A stretch of 64,000 nt of DNA from an uncultured Acetatifactor sp. Its GTDB lineage: Bacteria; Bacillota; Clostridia; Lachnospirales; Lachnospiraceae. The stretch's first letter is position 1; every line of letters begins with the position of its first letter. Under the pieces are notes generated by a model. That model was not told the DNA's origin, searched no databases, and was given only the letters and a program-made list of their open reading frames with translations. The stretch covers positions 15,860 through 79,859 of the forward strand of contig CAJTPH010000011.1 in NCBI GenBank assembly GCA_910578215.1. The letters are read 5' to 3'. Below, one piece after another: positions 36,129 through 45,977 of the stretch. A program made the translations under genes and the position numbers.

Positions 36129-37769
36129 TCAGCATTCCTCCGTAATATCTGCTACTCTGTTCAATATTTCCAGCCCTGTTCCAAGCATCGCCAGCTGGTG
36201 CTCAAAGCTTTCGCCATGAAGCGGAATCATGCTTAAAAATAACAGCGCTTCTATCAATTCAATTTTTTTCAGGTCTTTTCCTATCTCAGCTTTAAAGACT
36301 TTCGTAAATACCTCATATAGATCGAACTCTCTGTCCTTGTCCTGAATATCATATTCAATGGCTGCATTTTCCACATCATACGTAATATTAAATAAATCCT
36401 TAATTATAAAATCATATTTGCCGTCTACGCTGTGGAATAATTTTGCCAGCTCATATCTTGAGTCACCGTAAATATCATAAAAACCAAACCTTCCTCTGGG
36501 GTCTATTACCTTGACAAAGGAGAGGCTGTTATTTATCATCATGTTTGCAAAGCAGAGATCACCATGAATAATATTAAATTCTTTTACATCGTAAAGCATC
36601 TTGGGAATCAGATCCTTCAATTTTTCACAAACATCTGTGAGATTTTTATAGCATACGCCGTTTACCGTTATCTTTTTAACAAAAAAGCTTTTAAACCCAC
36701 ATTCTTTTTTCAGTTTATCCAGCCTTTGAAGCGTTTTTTCCAGATACATGCTTTCGAGAGAAGTCTTAATATTTTCGTCGGTAACTCTATATCTCTTAAA
36801 ATCTTCAATTATGAATTTAATTCTCTCAAACACCATTTCCCACTGATGTACGTCCAGGTCTCCATTCAGAAACAGCTCGTGAACAGTATGATATGCATAA
36901 TACTCCATGCTTACCATGGGATTCATATAATCTGTTGAGTATTTAAAGATTCTTGGGCGGACATATTCTATATCCGACGGCAGTTTTAGGTACCACCTTA
37001 TTTCGTCTATAAATTTGTCTTTATTATCGCTGGATTTGGTCAGTATTCCCCTGAGCTTGTCAATTTTTATGTGGTTAAATTCCCTTGCCTTTACCTCCAG
37101 CTTTGAATTGTAATATTTATCTGCATGACCAATGTCAAACCAATTATTTGTCTTAACAGCGTTCAGAGGATGAATTCTGCTATATAACATCAACGCCTGA
37201 TAAAATGAGCTGACATTTACATTTTTATATGCGAAAGCCTCCTCCATGCATTTTTTTAATGCAGCCGAGTCCGAAATATAAAACACCCCTACAAATAATT
37301 TTTCTTTATGAAAGCTGTTAGACCAGGATTTTTTATCATGTATGAAATCTATTATACCGTCAGCAATATTAAAGTAGGTCCATTTGTCAGAAACATAGTC
37401 TTCCGAATAATAAAAGCAATCAGGCTGATTTTGGTATATATTATCCATAACGATGGTATCACCAAAATTAATGATTAGCTGCTGCGCTTCGTCAGTCAAG
37501 CCATAGTAAACGGTATGTGCCAGATCTCCCAGTTCCGGTATATCAATAACCATAAGCTTTTGACTGCTATATTTATTTAACCTCTTGTGTACTTTTTCAG
37601 CCTTTTCATAGCAAAACACATCAATTTCACCGCAGACCGGCTCATATTGTTCCAATAAGAAATCAAATACGATTTTATTGTTTACAGGATAGATAACCGG
37701 CGGAAGCTTGCCTATTGTCTGCAGATCTTCATTTACTATTTTGGCTGATGGTATGAGTAATTTAATCAT
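36129..37769 (-). CDS. Two-domain protein: degenerate nucleotidyltransferase plus choline-kinase/APH-like kinase
   Basis: A 546-residue protein. Residues about 1-230 look like a nucleotidyltransferase fold (PPVIYPVNNKIVFDFLLEQ) but lack the GxGTR loop, so this domain is probably not catalytic. Residues about 250-546 form an aminoglycoside/choline-kinase-like domain: HGDLCFAN with His402, and the metal-binding Asp423 in VIDPRGRFG. A small alcohol or sugar is the likely phosphate acceptor. It starts the group kinase - HAD - nucleotidyltransferase in operon B. Confidence 0.7.
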   Translation of the reverse strand: MIKLLIPSAKIVNEDLQTIGKLPPVIYPVNNKIVFDFLLEQYEPVCGEIDVFCYEKAEKVHKRLNKYSSQKLMVIDIPELGDLAHTVYYGLTDEAQQLIINFGDTIVMDNIYQNQPDCFYYSEDYVSDKWTYFNIADGIIDFIHDKKSWSNSFHKEKLFVGVFYISDSAALKKCMEEAFAYKNVNVSSFYQALMLYSRIHPLNAVKTNNWFDIGHADKYYNSKLEVKAREFNHIKIDKLRGILTKSSDNKDKFIDEIRWYLKLPSDIEYVRPRIFKYSTDYMNPMVSMEYYAYHTVHELFLNGDLDVHQWEMVFERIKFIIEDFKRYRVTDENIKTSLESMYLEKTLQRLDKLKKECGFKSFFVKKITVNGVCYKNLTDVCEKLKDLIPKMLYDVKEFNIIHGDLCFANMMINNSLSFVKVIDPRGRFGFYDIYGDSRYELAKLFHSVDGKYDFIIKDLFNITYDVENAAIEYDIQDKDREFDLYEVFTKVFKAEIGKDLKKIELIEALLFLSMIPLHGESFEHQLAMLGTGLEILNRVADITEEC

Positions 37770-37815
37770 AATATTATCAAAGTCCTTTGCCTGGAATTAT
37801 TAGCTGCGCTCCAAA

Positions 37816-38946
37816 TCAATGCCTTCTCCCTGTTTTTCTGACGGCTCCAACAATGCCTGAATAAATCCTGTTTAAAATGGTTGAATGCTCTATCAGGTAA
37901 TCTTTAAACTGATATACCGGATAAACGATGACATCCCTGAAACGAAAGGGTATCCTGACAGTTCCTCCTCCATATCTGTTGTATAATCGTTCCCACTGGG
38001 AGAGTGTGTAAAATCCGTGACTCAAATATGGTTCGGCTGCATAGCCTCCCGTTCCATATTTCAGATTTTTTATGCCCAACACCCCTGCGGATATAGTTAT
38101 AAAATTATTGACCAGAGAAATTTCAAATTCTTTTTTTGTTTTATCTGTCCGGTCTGCCGCATTTTCAATTTCAACATGCCTGTGCTTTTTCAGACATTCC
38201 AGCCACAGCACCTGCTCCGCTCCAAAATTATCCTCCACTCTGGGATACTTTTCTCCAGGTCTGATATTCATATGAAACGTATCTACAAGAGGCACATCAA
38301 AATAATCATACACATCGTCTGCAAGCCCAAAAAAAACCCAGTCACAAATGTTGTAGGGCAGACCGTATTTTTTATTGACGTTATATGTTGGCAAAGAAAC
38401 CAGCCGGTGCGAAAAGACGATCCACTCCTTATACATATTCTCCTTAGGATATTCGTTATATTTGTCATAATACTCAATAAACCCTGTGCCTGTTAAGGCG
38501 GTATCGGACCTTAATTTCAGAATATATTTTCCGGCAGCTTTTTTAATTCCTTCAAAGGTGGTTATTATTTGATGATTGACTGTATTAAGCTTATCGATAT
38601 TTGAAAATGGCATATATATCCTGTTTGCAGTAATGCTTTTATTATAGACAAGCTTGTCAAATACCAAATTACTGACGTCTTCACCTTCCCAGGTTGAGAT
38701 AATGATTTCTGCGCCGGGGAGTTTTTTTCTGATGCTTTGGCAGACAGCCTGAGTGATAAAGCTGCCGTTTTCAAGCTGCTGCCGTATGATTGGTCCTTGG
38801 ACAACAACGCTGATTTCTCTATAGTCTACCATTCTTTGTTTTTCTTCCTTGTTTCCGGCTTGAAGTAAGATCTCCGCTGCTGTTGGGCTGAGCCTTTTAT
38901 TGGATGCCCGTGTCCTTTTACAAGCATTCAATATTGAGAGCTTCAT
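37816..38946 (-). CDS. WavE-family lipopolysaccharide synthesis protein
   Basis: A 376-residue protein of the WavE type (PF07507), recognised by EISVVVQGPIIRQ, ILKLRSDTALTG and the DWVFFGLADDV motif. WavE proteins are presumed glycosyltransferases for surface polysaccharide. The conserved region begins near residue 39, and a second ATG at 38832 (MVDYREISVV) could be the true start; the first 38 residues look poorly conserved. The gene follows the flippase by 6 bases. Confidence 0.75.
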   Translation of the reverse strand: MKLSILNACKRTRASNKRLSPTAAEILLQAGNKEEKQRMVDYREISVVVQGPIIRQQLENGSFITQAVCQSIRKKLPGAEIIISTWEGEDVSNLVFDKLVYNKSITANRIYMPFSNIDKLNTVNHQIITTFEGIKKAAGKYILKLRSDTALTGTGFIEYYDKYNEYPKENMYKEWIVFSHRLVSLPTYNVNKKYGLPYNICDWVFFGLADDVYDYFDVPLVDTFHMNIRPGEKYPRVEDNFGAEQVLWLECLKKHRHVEIENAADRTDKTKKEFEISLVNNFITISAGVLGIKNLKYGTGGYAAEPYLSHGFYTLSQWERLYNRYGGGTVRIPFRFRDVIVYPVYQFKDYLIEHSTILNRIYSGIVGAVRKTGRRH

Positions 38947-38952
38947 GTGCCG

Positions 38953-40386
38953 TCATACATCCTTTATGCTTTTTATAAGCCCAATAATTCTATTTCTGTA
39001 AACAAATGCAAGCCCCAAAAGCAGGAGCATAATAACATATTTTAAGATAAACATCTCGGAAATCATGCCTATTATTACAGATATGAAAATCAGGGCGGCG
39101 GAGATGGCTACCAGTCCCCTTATATCATATATTTCCTGCCCGATATTCTTTTTGCAAACCATTCTGTAAAACAGATAATGCAAAAAACAGAAAACGAAGT
39201 AGCAGACAAACGTAGTGTAAGCGGCAGCCTGATACCCAAAGATTTCAATAAAAATATAATTTAATATAATATTCAGAGCAGCGCAGGAAACTGACGCGAT
39301 AACAATGGTATGCTTCTGAACAAAATACTCCTGCACTCTGGCAAATGATTGGAACAAATAATTAAAAAAGATTCCTAAGCAAATGGGAATAATCAAAGAG
39401 ACACAGTCAATATATTTTTTCCCTCCGAAGATAAGCACTATTTCCCTTCCCAACAGCATGATTACGCAAAGACAAATAGCAATAAAAGCAATTACTATAT
39501 TCGTTTTTTGGGCCAGTTCTTTATATTCCTTTGCTTTAATTTTATGGTACTGAAAAGGAACAAACGCCGAATTAACTGCACATGTCACCATGGCGATCAA
39601 GCTGCCGACAGAGTAAGCGACACTGTATATGCCTACATCTGAAGCGCCACAAAGATAATTGATCATTATCTTGTCTGAGCTCTGGAGAATAATCTCTGAA
39701 AGATAGTGCGGAATCAGCGGTACGCTAAAACCCATTGCGAATTTCCAAATCTCCTTATTATGCCAATTAAGGTTCTTTTTAAAGCCTGTCGCAAGTATAT
39801 AACAGCCCAGCAAAATCAGAGAGAACGTCTGCACATATATTTTTGCCGCCGCCGTGGGAGATACAAATATGACTGCCGCCAGTCCTCCAAATGCAGTCAG
39901 ACCGGAATATAACAATGTAATTTTAATTACGGGCTTGAACTGATATTCATATTCCATTCTGGTTATCCAGCAGGTTAAAATACCTTGAAAAAAGGGACAG
40001 AAAAAAAGGGCAAAAACGATACTGTCCGGCAAGCCGCTGATCTGACATATAAAATTTTTCCCTACAATGAAAAGTAAAAGCCAAGGAACGGAAACCAATA
40101 AGCTGAGTCCTAAAATACTGGATAGAACCTTATCAATATCCGTTTGCCTGACACACAGATTCATTATGGATTTTGATAAAGATAAGGTGATTAGAACAAT
40201 CAGTATATTTTCCCATGAGATAAACGTGCTGACTATTCCATATTCCTCGGTTGAAAGAAGCCTTGTGAAAAAAGGGGTAGTCAGCAGGCTTATTCCTTTT
40301 TGCAAAAACTGACATATAGCAAACCATATTGTCGCTTTTAGCGGAAGCGATAATTGTCTATAATAAAGCGCAAATTTATTCAGCAT
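38953..40386 (-). CDS. wzx: Wzx-type flippase of operon B
   Basis: A 477-residue polytopic protein (about 12-14 helices) with SLLTTPFFTRLLSTEEYGIV at the N-terminus, as in the operon A flippase. It belongs to the polysaccharide exporter family. It starts 30 bases after the frame-corrected end of the upstream glycosyltransferase, which supports that longer gene model. Confidence 0.9.
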   Translation of the reverse strand: MLNKFALYYRQLSLPLKATIWFAICQFLQKGISLLTTPFFTRLLSTEEYGIVSTFISWENILIVLITLSLSKSIMNLCVRQTDIDKVLSSILGLSLLVSVPWLLLFIVGKNFICQISGLPDSIVFALFFCPFFQGILTCWITRMEYEYQFKPVIKITLLYSGLTAFGGLAAVIFVSPTAAAKIYVQTFSLILLGCYILATGFKKNLNWHNKEIWKFAMGFSVPLIPHYLSEIILQSSDKIMINYLCGASDVGIYSVAYSVGSLIAMVTCAVNSAFVPFQYHKIKAKEYKELAQKTNIVIAFIAICLCVIMLLGREIVLIFGGKKYIDCVSLIIPICLGIFFNYLFQSFARVQEYFVQKHTIVIASVSCAALNIILNYIFIEIFGYQAAAYTTFVCYFVFCFLHYLFYRMVCKKNIGQEIYDIRGLVAISAALIFISVIIGMISEMFILKYVIMLLLLGLAFVYRNRIIGLIKSIKDV

Positions 40387-40415
40387 ATCCTCTGCCTTAT
40401 TCTGTTCTTCTCTTA

Positions 40416-41533
40416 TTATCTTGTGCGGCTGCCGGAAATATTGCCATTGAGTTCATTCGTCAATTTTTCAAGCAGACAGCTCCAGCGTAATTCCGACTTA
40501 AATGCTCTCATTTTTTCTCTTTCGACTTCCAATCTTTCTTTGTCTCTATATAGCAGGCTCATTTTTTCAAATAGGTCGTCCACATGCCCCGGTTTGCAGA
40601 AATATCCACCCCCCCGTCATTAAGCTGTTCCTTCAGCCCGCCTGTATCAGAGGCAATGACAGGAACCTCAAGCCCAATGGCAATCATCGCAACTCCGGAC
40701 TGCGTAGCGTCAATGTATGGTAATACAAGAATCGTATTTCGATCGGAAAAGAGATCGCTGATTTCAGAGTCGTTTAAATATCTGTTTATAGTTGTAATTC
40801 GTCTGTCATTTAACCATTGGTCATAAGCGGAAAGATCCCCGCTGCCGGCAATAAGAAGTTCAACCTGTTCCTTCTCGTCAAATTTAGAAAAGGCTTTTAA
40901 AAGTATTTCAACTCCTTTATATTTTTCGATTCTGCCAAAGAAAAGAAACCGAGTACTGCTTTTATTTCTATTTGTCTTCTCTACAATGTCAGCGTTCCAT
41001 TTGTAGTTAGTAAACAGTCCATGGGGCATAAAATAGACTCTTTTTTTAAATCTGTTTTTTGCCAAATCTACAAAGGATCGGGTACAAACCACAAGATTCG
41101 AGGCTTTTTTATATGCGTACTCGCTTAGAAGCTTATTCAGAAAAGACTCGCCCGTATGGGGAGCGGGGTCATGGCAAATAACGGCGTCATTTGCATATTT
41201 AAATGACTTGCCTATCATTTTACCCCACGGGTGACCAAAAACCTGCAAATATAGGTCAAATTGCTGACCGCCTGTTACATCGGAAATTGTTTTCTTTCCT
41301 GACATAATAAATTTCAAGGTTTTAAATATAAAGGTCTTCTTATTTCCTGTATCCAAATAAATTATGTGTATGTTTGATGCATAAGTATCCAGCTTGGGCT
41401 TATTCTCTATCTCGTCGGAAACGATAAAATAAGCCGAGGTATCATTGTCTGAAGAAAGCTCTGTCGCAATACTGTCAATAATTGCAGGTCCCGCATCTTT
41501 TTTCATTAAGCATAAAAAAATATAATTTTTCAT
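40416..41533 (-). pseudogene. GT4-family glycosyltransferase, frameshifted at a G7 tract
   Basis: The first 307 residues are a normal GT-B enzyme (FLFFGRIEKYKG donor-domain start near 195; VIASDTGGLKEQLNDG near 295). As sequenced, a G7 tract at 40609-40615 switches into an unrelated 17-residue tail, stopping at 40559. With G8 the protein continues GYFCKPGHVDDLFEKM, the usual GT4 C-terminus, for about 60 more residues to a stop at 40416, 30 bases before the flippase. The present state is therefore OFF or truncated by one base. The missing part is the last helix pair of the donor domain, so activity is probably lost. Confidence 0.8.
40609..40615 (-). repeat. G7 tract that shifts the glycosyltransferase frame
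   Basis: Seven G on the coding strand after AATGAC. Eight would give the conserved C-terminal frame. This is the clearest OFF state in the window because the restored sequence matches the GT4 family. Confidence 0.85.
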
Positions 41534-42945
41534 GATCCTTCCTTAACCGTTTTGACCGTTTTTGCATTTCTGCCGTGTGAGATAAGCGTATTTGTAAGAA
41601 TTAAGATAATCAATGCCGCACAGGGATAATTATCAAAATATAAATCAAAAAATGTCGCTGCCAAAAAGTAATACGCAATAATCTTACAATAAGAGTTTCT
41701 GACATATGAGTTAGCCACGCCTGCGGTTAATATTACGCCTATGACTCCGGTTTCGGCAATCAGAGCGGTAAATGAGTTAAATGGATAACTTAATACCGCG
41801 CTTCTCCATCCTATCTGGGAAACAAAATATTCGTCATAAAATTCAATGTATTTTACATATTCCGGAATATGATGCGGCGCAAAAACAGCAGCTATAAGGT
41901 TATTGATTCCGTTATCGGCCCTCCACATAACGTCGTAGGCAAACAGATTGGCTATACGGCTTCCATACTGGCCTAAGCCATATCCGGTAAAAAACTTGAT
42001 ACCGTTTAATTCGTTGAGAAATGTGCCTCTGATATAATTAAACTTGCCGTTCCATCCATCCATGTACAGGTATGTGGACATAAGCTCGGAATGAGCTTGA
42101 ATGTAACTTCTCACAGGCGCCCAATATAATATCAGCATAATGAAGAAGACGCCTATGTAGAAAGAAAGCATATAAATAGCAAAGCTGTATTTTGTAGTCC
42201 TTTTTTTATGCTCAAAGATGATATAACCCAATATTCCCGCCACAAGCGCAACAATTAAGCTTTTTGCATCTGCCAGATATAACATTATCATGGCCAAAAA
42301 AATATACCATTTATTTTGCTTTAATTTTTTCAGCGAAAATCCCGTTTCATTTTGGGAAGCATCGTGAAACAGCAGTAATATCAATACCACAATCAGCCAA
42401 TTGGCGAACCAATGAGCTGAGCTCATGGAGCCATGGAAAATATCCCCGGGAGTCACTGTGGAGTATTTCAAAATTATAGTGACGGTTACTATAAATTCTA
42501 TCACAATAAATTGCTTCATCGATTCCAGCATGACACTTACATTCAGTATATCAAACGAAAAAGCTGCCGTAATCATTATGGCTGTCAGATATATAAGATA
42601 AAAAAACAAATTAATCTCCGTATGGTATCGAAGGGCATTTAACAGCGAACAGCAAACCACAAAGCTCAATGCAAACCCGTTGAGCTTTTTAACTCTTGGG
42701 GCGCTTGCACGCATATGTGTAATTTTCTTTAGAAACAAGAGCATGAGCAGGCTTACCATGGGAAACACCTCTCCCGGAAGCAGGAACGATGAGACAATGG
42801 CTATATCTGCTTCTCTTTTTCTGCTTAATCCTATGAGCAGATTAAGCAGAATTACACCGGCGGAAATTACGGATGCATATCCGGGGAATAGTACAATCAG
42901 CTCGAGCAATATAAAATACACTAAATAAATTTTTTTAATATTCAC
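41530..42945 (-). CDS. wzy: O-antigen polymerase-like membrane protein (Wzy) of operon B
   Basis: A 471-residue protein with about 12 membrane helices and a large loop between about 270 and 385 (containing FTGYGLGQYGSR and YDEYFVSQIGWRS). The pattern fits a repeat-unit polymerase; sequence conservation in this family is low, so the call rests on topology and position among glycosyltransferases and a flippase. Its last 4 bases overlap the start of the glycosyltransferase gene. Confidence 0.75.
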   Translation of the reverse strand: MNIKKIYLVYFILLELIVLFPGYASVISAGVILLNLLIGLSRKREADIAIVSSFLLPGEVFPMVSLLMLLFLKKITHMRASAPRVKKLNGFALSFVVCCSLLNALRYHTEINLFFYLIYLTAIMITAAFSFDILNVSVMLESMKQFIVIEFIVTVTIILKYSTVTPGDIFHGSMSSAHWFANWLIVVLILLLFHDASQNETGFSLKKLKQNKWYIFLAMIMLYLADAKSLIVALVAGILGYIIFEHKKRTTKYSFAIYMLSFYIGVFFIMLILYWAPVRSYIQAHSELMSTYLYMDGWNGKFNYIRGTFLNELNGIKFFTGYGLGQYGSRIANLFAYDVMWRADNGINNLIAAVFAPHHIPEYVKYIEFYDEYFVSQIGWRSAVLSYPFNSFTALIAETGVIGVILTAGVANSYVRNSYCKIIAYYFLAATFFDLYFDNYPCAALIILILTNTLISHGRNAKTVKTVKEGS

Positions 42946-42969
42946 CCGACATGTTCTCCTTTTTATGAG

Positions 42970-44127
42970 CTATATATTTTCAATCACTGCTTTCAGCTCA
43001 TTAACGACAGACTCTCCCGAATATTTCAGATAAACCTCATTCATTTCAATTTTATTGTGAAGGAGCAAGCTTATGGCATTGGCAGAATCGGTAACAATAT
43101 CTTCACTACAGCTTGAAATAATGATCCCATTATATTTATCAAAAATGCATTCTCTAATATCACCGACATCCGTTGCCGCTACAGGCACACCGCAGGCCAA
43201 GGCTTCCAGGATTGAAGTACAGGTCCCTTCAAATATGGACAGGTTTATGGCTGCATCGGCCATATTATTGTATTCCGCTATTATATGGGGATCATCAACA
43301 TAGCCCACCAAATGAAAATAATCCTTTACATTGTTTTCAATGACTGCTTCCTGAAGTCTGTCTTTATCAGAGCCGTCTCCAATAACATAGAAATGTACAT
43401 TATCCCCGTTAGCAACAAGACGCTTACATATCTGTGGAAGCAGCAGTATACGCTTGGGATTATCCTCCAGCCTGCCGGAGAATAAAACTATCTTCATGTT
43501 ATTGGGAATGCCATACCTTTTTCTCAGCATTTCTTTATCTAGTTTATGATAAATCCGCAGATCAACAGGATTCTTTCCATAAAAAATCCTGTCCGCATAT
43601 CTGGAATATTTATTTTTGTAATAGGGGACTCCAAATTCCTCCCGATTTAAGATGACGAATGTTTTTCGGGCTATGGGGATAGCCAGCCTTTCCATAAATA
43701 AATGTATTTTTGCCAGCTTTCTGCCAAATCCGGCTTCCGAATATTTGCTGGAGCCATGAATCATTTGTATTAATTTATGTTTGCTCCTGCTAAAAACAAA
43801 CGGAATGCTATATTCAGTCCTTTGTGCATAAATACAGTCATATTCACCGAATTTTTTTAACCAGCGAAATTCCTTCATCATATAAAATAGGCTGAGCGGT
43901 CTTCTTTTGTCATCTGATATGGGAATAAACCTGTATCTTTTACCACAATAATCCCGGATATATTCCCTGCCGATTTCATGCTGTTTTAATGCCGTAGTCC
44001 CAAACACGGTAATGGTGTTATCCTCAAAAAATAAGATCAGGCTTTTAATATATCTGTCTACACCGCCAATAGAAACCTTTTCCATATCGCCGGAATGCAA
44101 GATTGCAATTTTCATATTATTCCGCAC
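42970..44127 (-). CDS. GT4-family glycosyltransferase
   Basis: A 385-residue GT-B enzyme. N-terminal AILHSGDMEKVSIGGVDRYI, donor-domain start VLFSGRLEDNPKR near 220, donor motif SIFEGTCTSILEALACG near 305. The glycine-rich acceptor loop and E-x7-E are intact. Donor unknown; the operon supplies GDP-mannose and a GDP-6-deoxyhexose. Another in-frame ATG four codons in (MKIAILHS) may be the true start. Confidence 0.8.
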   Translation of the reverse strand: MRNNMKIAILHSGDMEKVSIGGVDRYIKSLILFFEDNTITVFGTTALKQHEIGREYIRDYCGKRYRFIPISDDKRRPLSLFYMMKEFRWLKKFGEYDCIYAQRTEYSIPFVFSRSKHKLIQMIHGSSKYSEAGFGRKLAKIHLFMERLAIPIARKTFVILNREEFGVPYYKNKYSRYADRIFYGKNPVDLRIYHKLDKEMLRKRYGIPNNMKIVLFSGRLEDNPKRILLLPQICKRLVANGDNVHFYVIGDGSDKDRLQEAVIENNVKDYFHLVGYVDDPHIIAEYNNMADAAINLSIFEGTCTSILEALACGVPVAATDVGDIRECIFDKYNGIIISSCSEDIVTDSANAISLLLHNKIEMNEVYLKYSGESVVNELKAVIENI

Positions 44128-45214
44128 CCATTAATCCCAACAGCCTCTCTGCCTCCGCGTGCCATAAAAATTTAATTTCTTTTCCGGTTTCGGGAGAGCG
44201 GTTCTCCGGATTTAAACTTAAGAGAAGCCCTGCCTTTAGAGAAGCGAGGTCATCGTTTTTAAAGTAAGCTGCTTTATTTCCAAGTACCTCAGATAGAGAA
44301 GCCGCATCCGAAGATAAAACCCTGGTTCCGCATGCCAACGCTTCAAGCGGGGGCATCCCAAATCCCTCATATTTTGAAGGAAATACAAAAAGCGAAGCAT
44401 TTCCGTATAACGCGGGCAGGTCCTCATCGTCTATAAAGCCTGTAAAAATAATATTTTTCAAGACAGTTTCATCAATATTTTTCAGAAGCTCGTTCATTTT
44501 CCAGCCCTTTCTTCCGGCAAGGACAAGCGGTATAGCTATTTTGCCTTCTGCAGCTAACTCACCATAAGCCTCAACCAGCAATCTCAGGTTTTTGCGCGGT
44601 TCCAGCGTTGAAAGCGAAAGTAAATACCTGTCCGGCAAATTATATTTTGCCCTGATTTCAAGGTCCGTTTTTTCATCCTGTATATAATTTAAAAATTTAT
44701 AATCTACGCCGCAGTAGATGAGCCATATTTGTTCTTTGGGATATTTCAGCTTGTCCATAATACGGTTTTGCGAAAAACCTGATATGGTAAGTATCCTTTT
44801 GCACTTTCTTATTGCCACGAGATGAGATATTCTGAAATACCATTTGCTGGACCGATTCATGGTTTCCGGGCAGTCCCAGCAGCATATATCATGGATGGTC
44901 GAAACCATGTTTCTTTTAAACAACAAAAGCGGCACCGGAAATGCCATAAACAAATACCAATCAGCCTTATGCCTATAAATTTCAAGCGGCAGCTTTATTT
45001 GATTAAAGAATAATTTTCCGCTTCCTGAAATTACGATCATTTCCACCCCGGTATTGCTCTTATAGGTAATAAACAGGGGATGTATTTCGTTTTTAAAGAT
45101 CAATATATAGTTATGGTTTTTGTCTTTAAGCATTTCCAGAGCCAAACATGCCGCATATCTCTCTATTCCTGAGAAGTTATCCGCCAGAGAGGTCAGATCA
45201 ATTAGTATTTTCAT
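44117..45214 (-). CDS. GT4-family glycosyltransferase (mannosyltransferase-like)
   Basis: About 365 residues from ATG 45214 (an upstream frame from 45226 is possible). It has IDLTSLADNFSGIERYA, SLSTLEPRKNLRLLVEAY (the LEPRKN signature of a GT4 group that includes WbaZ/mannosyltransferases) and SKYEGFGMPPLEALACG as the E-x7-E motif. Together with GDP-mannose synthesis in the same operon a GDP-sugar donor is plausible. It overlaps wecG at its 5' end. Confidence 0.8.
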   Translation of the reverse strand: MKILIDLTSLADNFSGIERYAACLALEMLKDKNHNYILIFKNEIHPLFITYKSNTGVEMIVISGSGKLFFNQIKLPLEIYRHKADWYLFMAFPVPLLLFKRNMVSTIHDICCWDCPETMNRSSKWYFRISHLVAIRKCKRILTISGFSQNRIMDKLKYPKEQIWLIYCGVDYKFLNYIQDEKTDLEIRAKYNLPDRYLLSLSTLEPRKNLRLLVEAYGELAAEGKIAIPLVLAGRKGWKMNELLKNIDETVLKNIIFTGFIDDEDLPALYGNASLFVFPSKYEGFGMPPLEALACGTRVLSSDAASLSEVLGNKAAYFKNDDLASLKAGLLLSLNPENRSPETGKEIKFLWHAEAERLLGLMGAE

Positions 45215-45968
45215 ATGTTTTGCCACCAGCTTGCTTATACTTTTTTATTATGGGTAAAATTTTAATGGCATCGTTCCAATACCTTTTGATTAACCTTTGG
45301 GGGTCCTGCGTGATACGAAACAGCCATTCAAAGCCCATATTTGATATCCAGCCAGGAGCGCGCTTCACATTCCCGGCTTCAAAATCTATAGTCGCGCCGA
45401 TGGATATGCCCAGCGGTACTTCGTACTCTTTTAAATGTCTGTAAATAAATTTCTCGCCTTTGGGTGAACCAAGTGAAACCGCCAAAATGTCCGGTTTGGC
45501 AGCCTTTATTATTTCAGCTATTTTGCAAAGCTCCTTTGGGTTCTGCTCGAACCCCACCGGGGGAGAGTATACCCCTGTGACCCGCAGCCCCGGATTTTTC
45601 TCTTTTAGATTTTCGGCGGCTTTTGCAGCCACGCCTTCGGCAGCGCCCAGAATAAAAATACTATGGCCTCTTTGTGCCGCCATCGCACAGACACGCGGGA
45701 ACAGGTCCGAACCGGATATCTTTTCCCTGATGGGACAGCCGAGCAGCCTTGAAATCCATATCAGCGGCTTTCCATCCGCCAGGATCAGATCTGCATTTTT
45801 ATAAATCTCGGCAAATTCCTGATCTGCTTCCAGGGTTACTATATGGTCCAGATTCGGAGTGACTACATAAGCGCAATTCCGTCTGTCAATCAGCCTGTCG
45901 ATTGTATGGACCGCCTCGCCCATAGTCAGGCTGTCGATATAGGTATTTAAAAATTTTACTCTCGCCAT
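45198..45968 (-). CDS. WecG/TagA/CpsF-family glycosyltransferase
   Basis: A 256-residue GT26-family enzyme. TPNLDHIV has the Thr and Asp of the active site and DGKPLIWISRLLG the second conserved block; GSPKGEKF and RAPGWISNMGFEWLFRI follow. Family members add the second sugar (for example ManNAc) to undecaprenyl-PP-GlcNAc. No priming enzyme of the WbaP or TagO type is present in the window, so operon B may use a priming enzyme coded elsewhere. Confidence 0.85.
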   Translation of the reverse strand: MARVKFLNTYIDSLTMGEAVHTIDRLIDRRNCAYVVTPNLDHIVTLEADQEFAEIYKNADLILADGKPLIWISRLLGCPIREKISGSDLFPRVCAMAAQRGHSIFILGAAEGVAAKAAENLKEKNPGLRVTGVYSPPVGFEQNPKELCKIAEIIKAAKPDILAVSLGSPKGEKFIYRHLKEYEVPLGISIGATIDFEAGNVKRAPGWISNMGFEWLFRITQDPQRLIKRYWNDAIKILPIIKKYKQAGGKTYENTN

Positions 45969-45977
45969 ATCAGTTCC

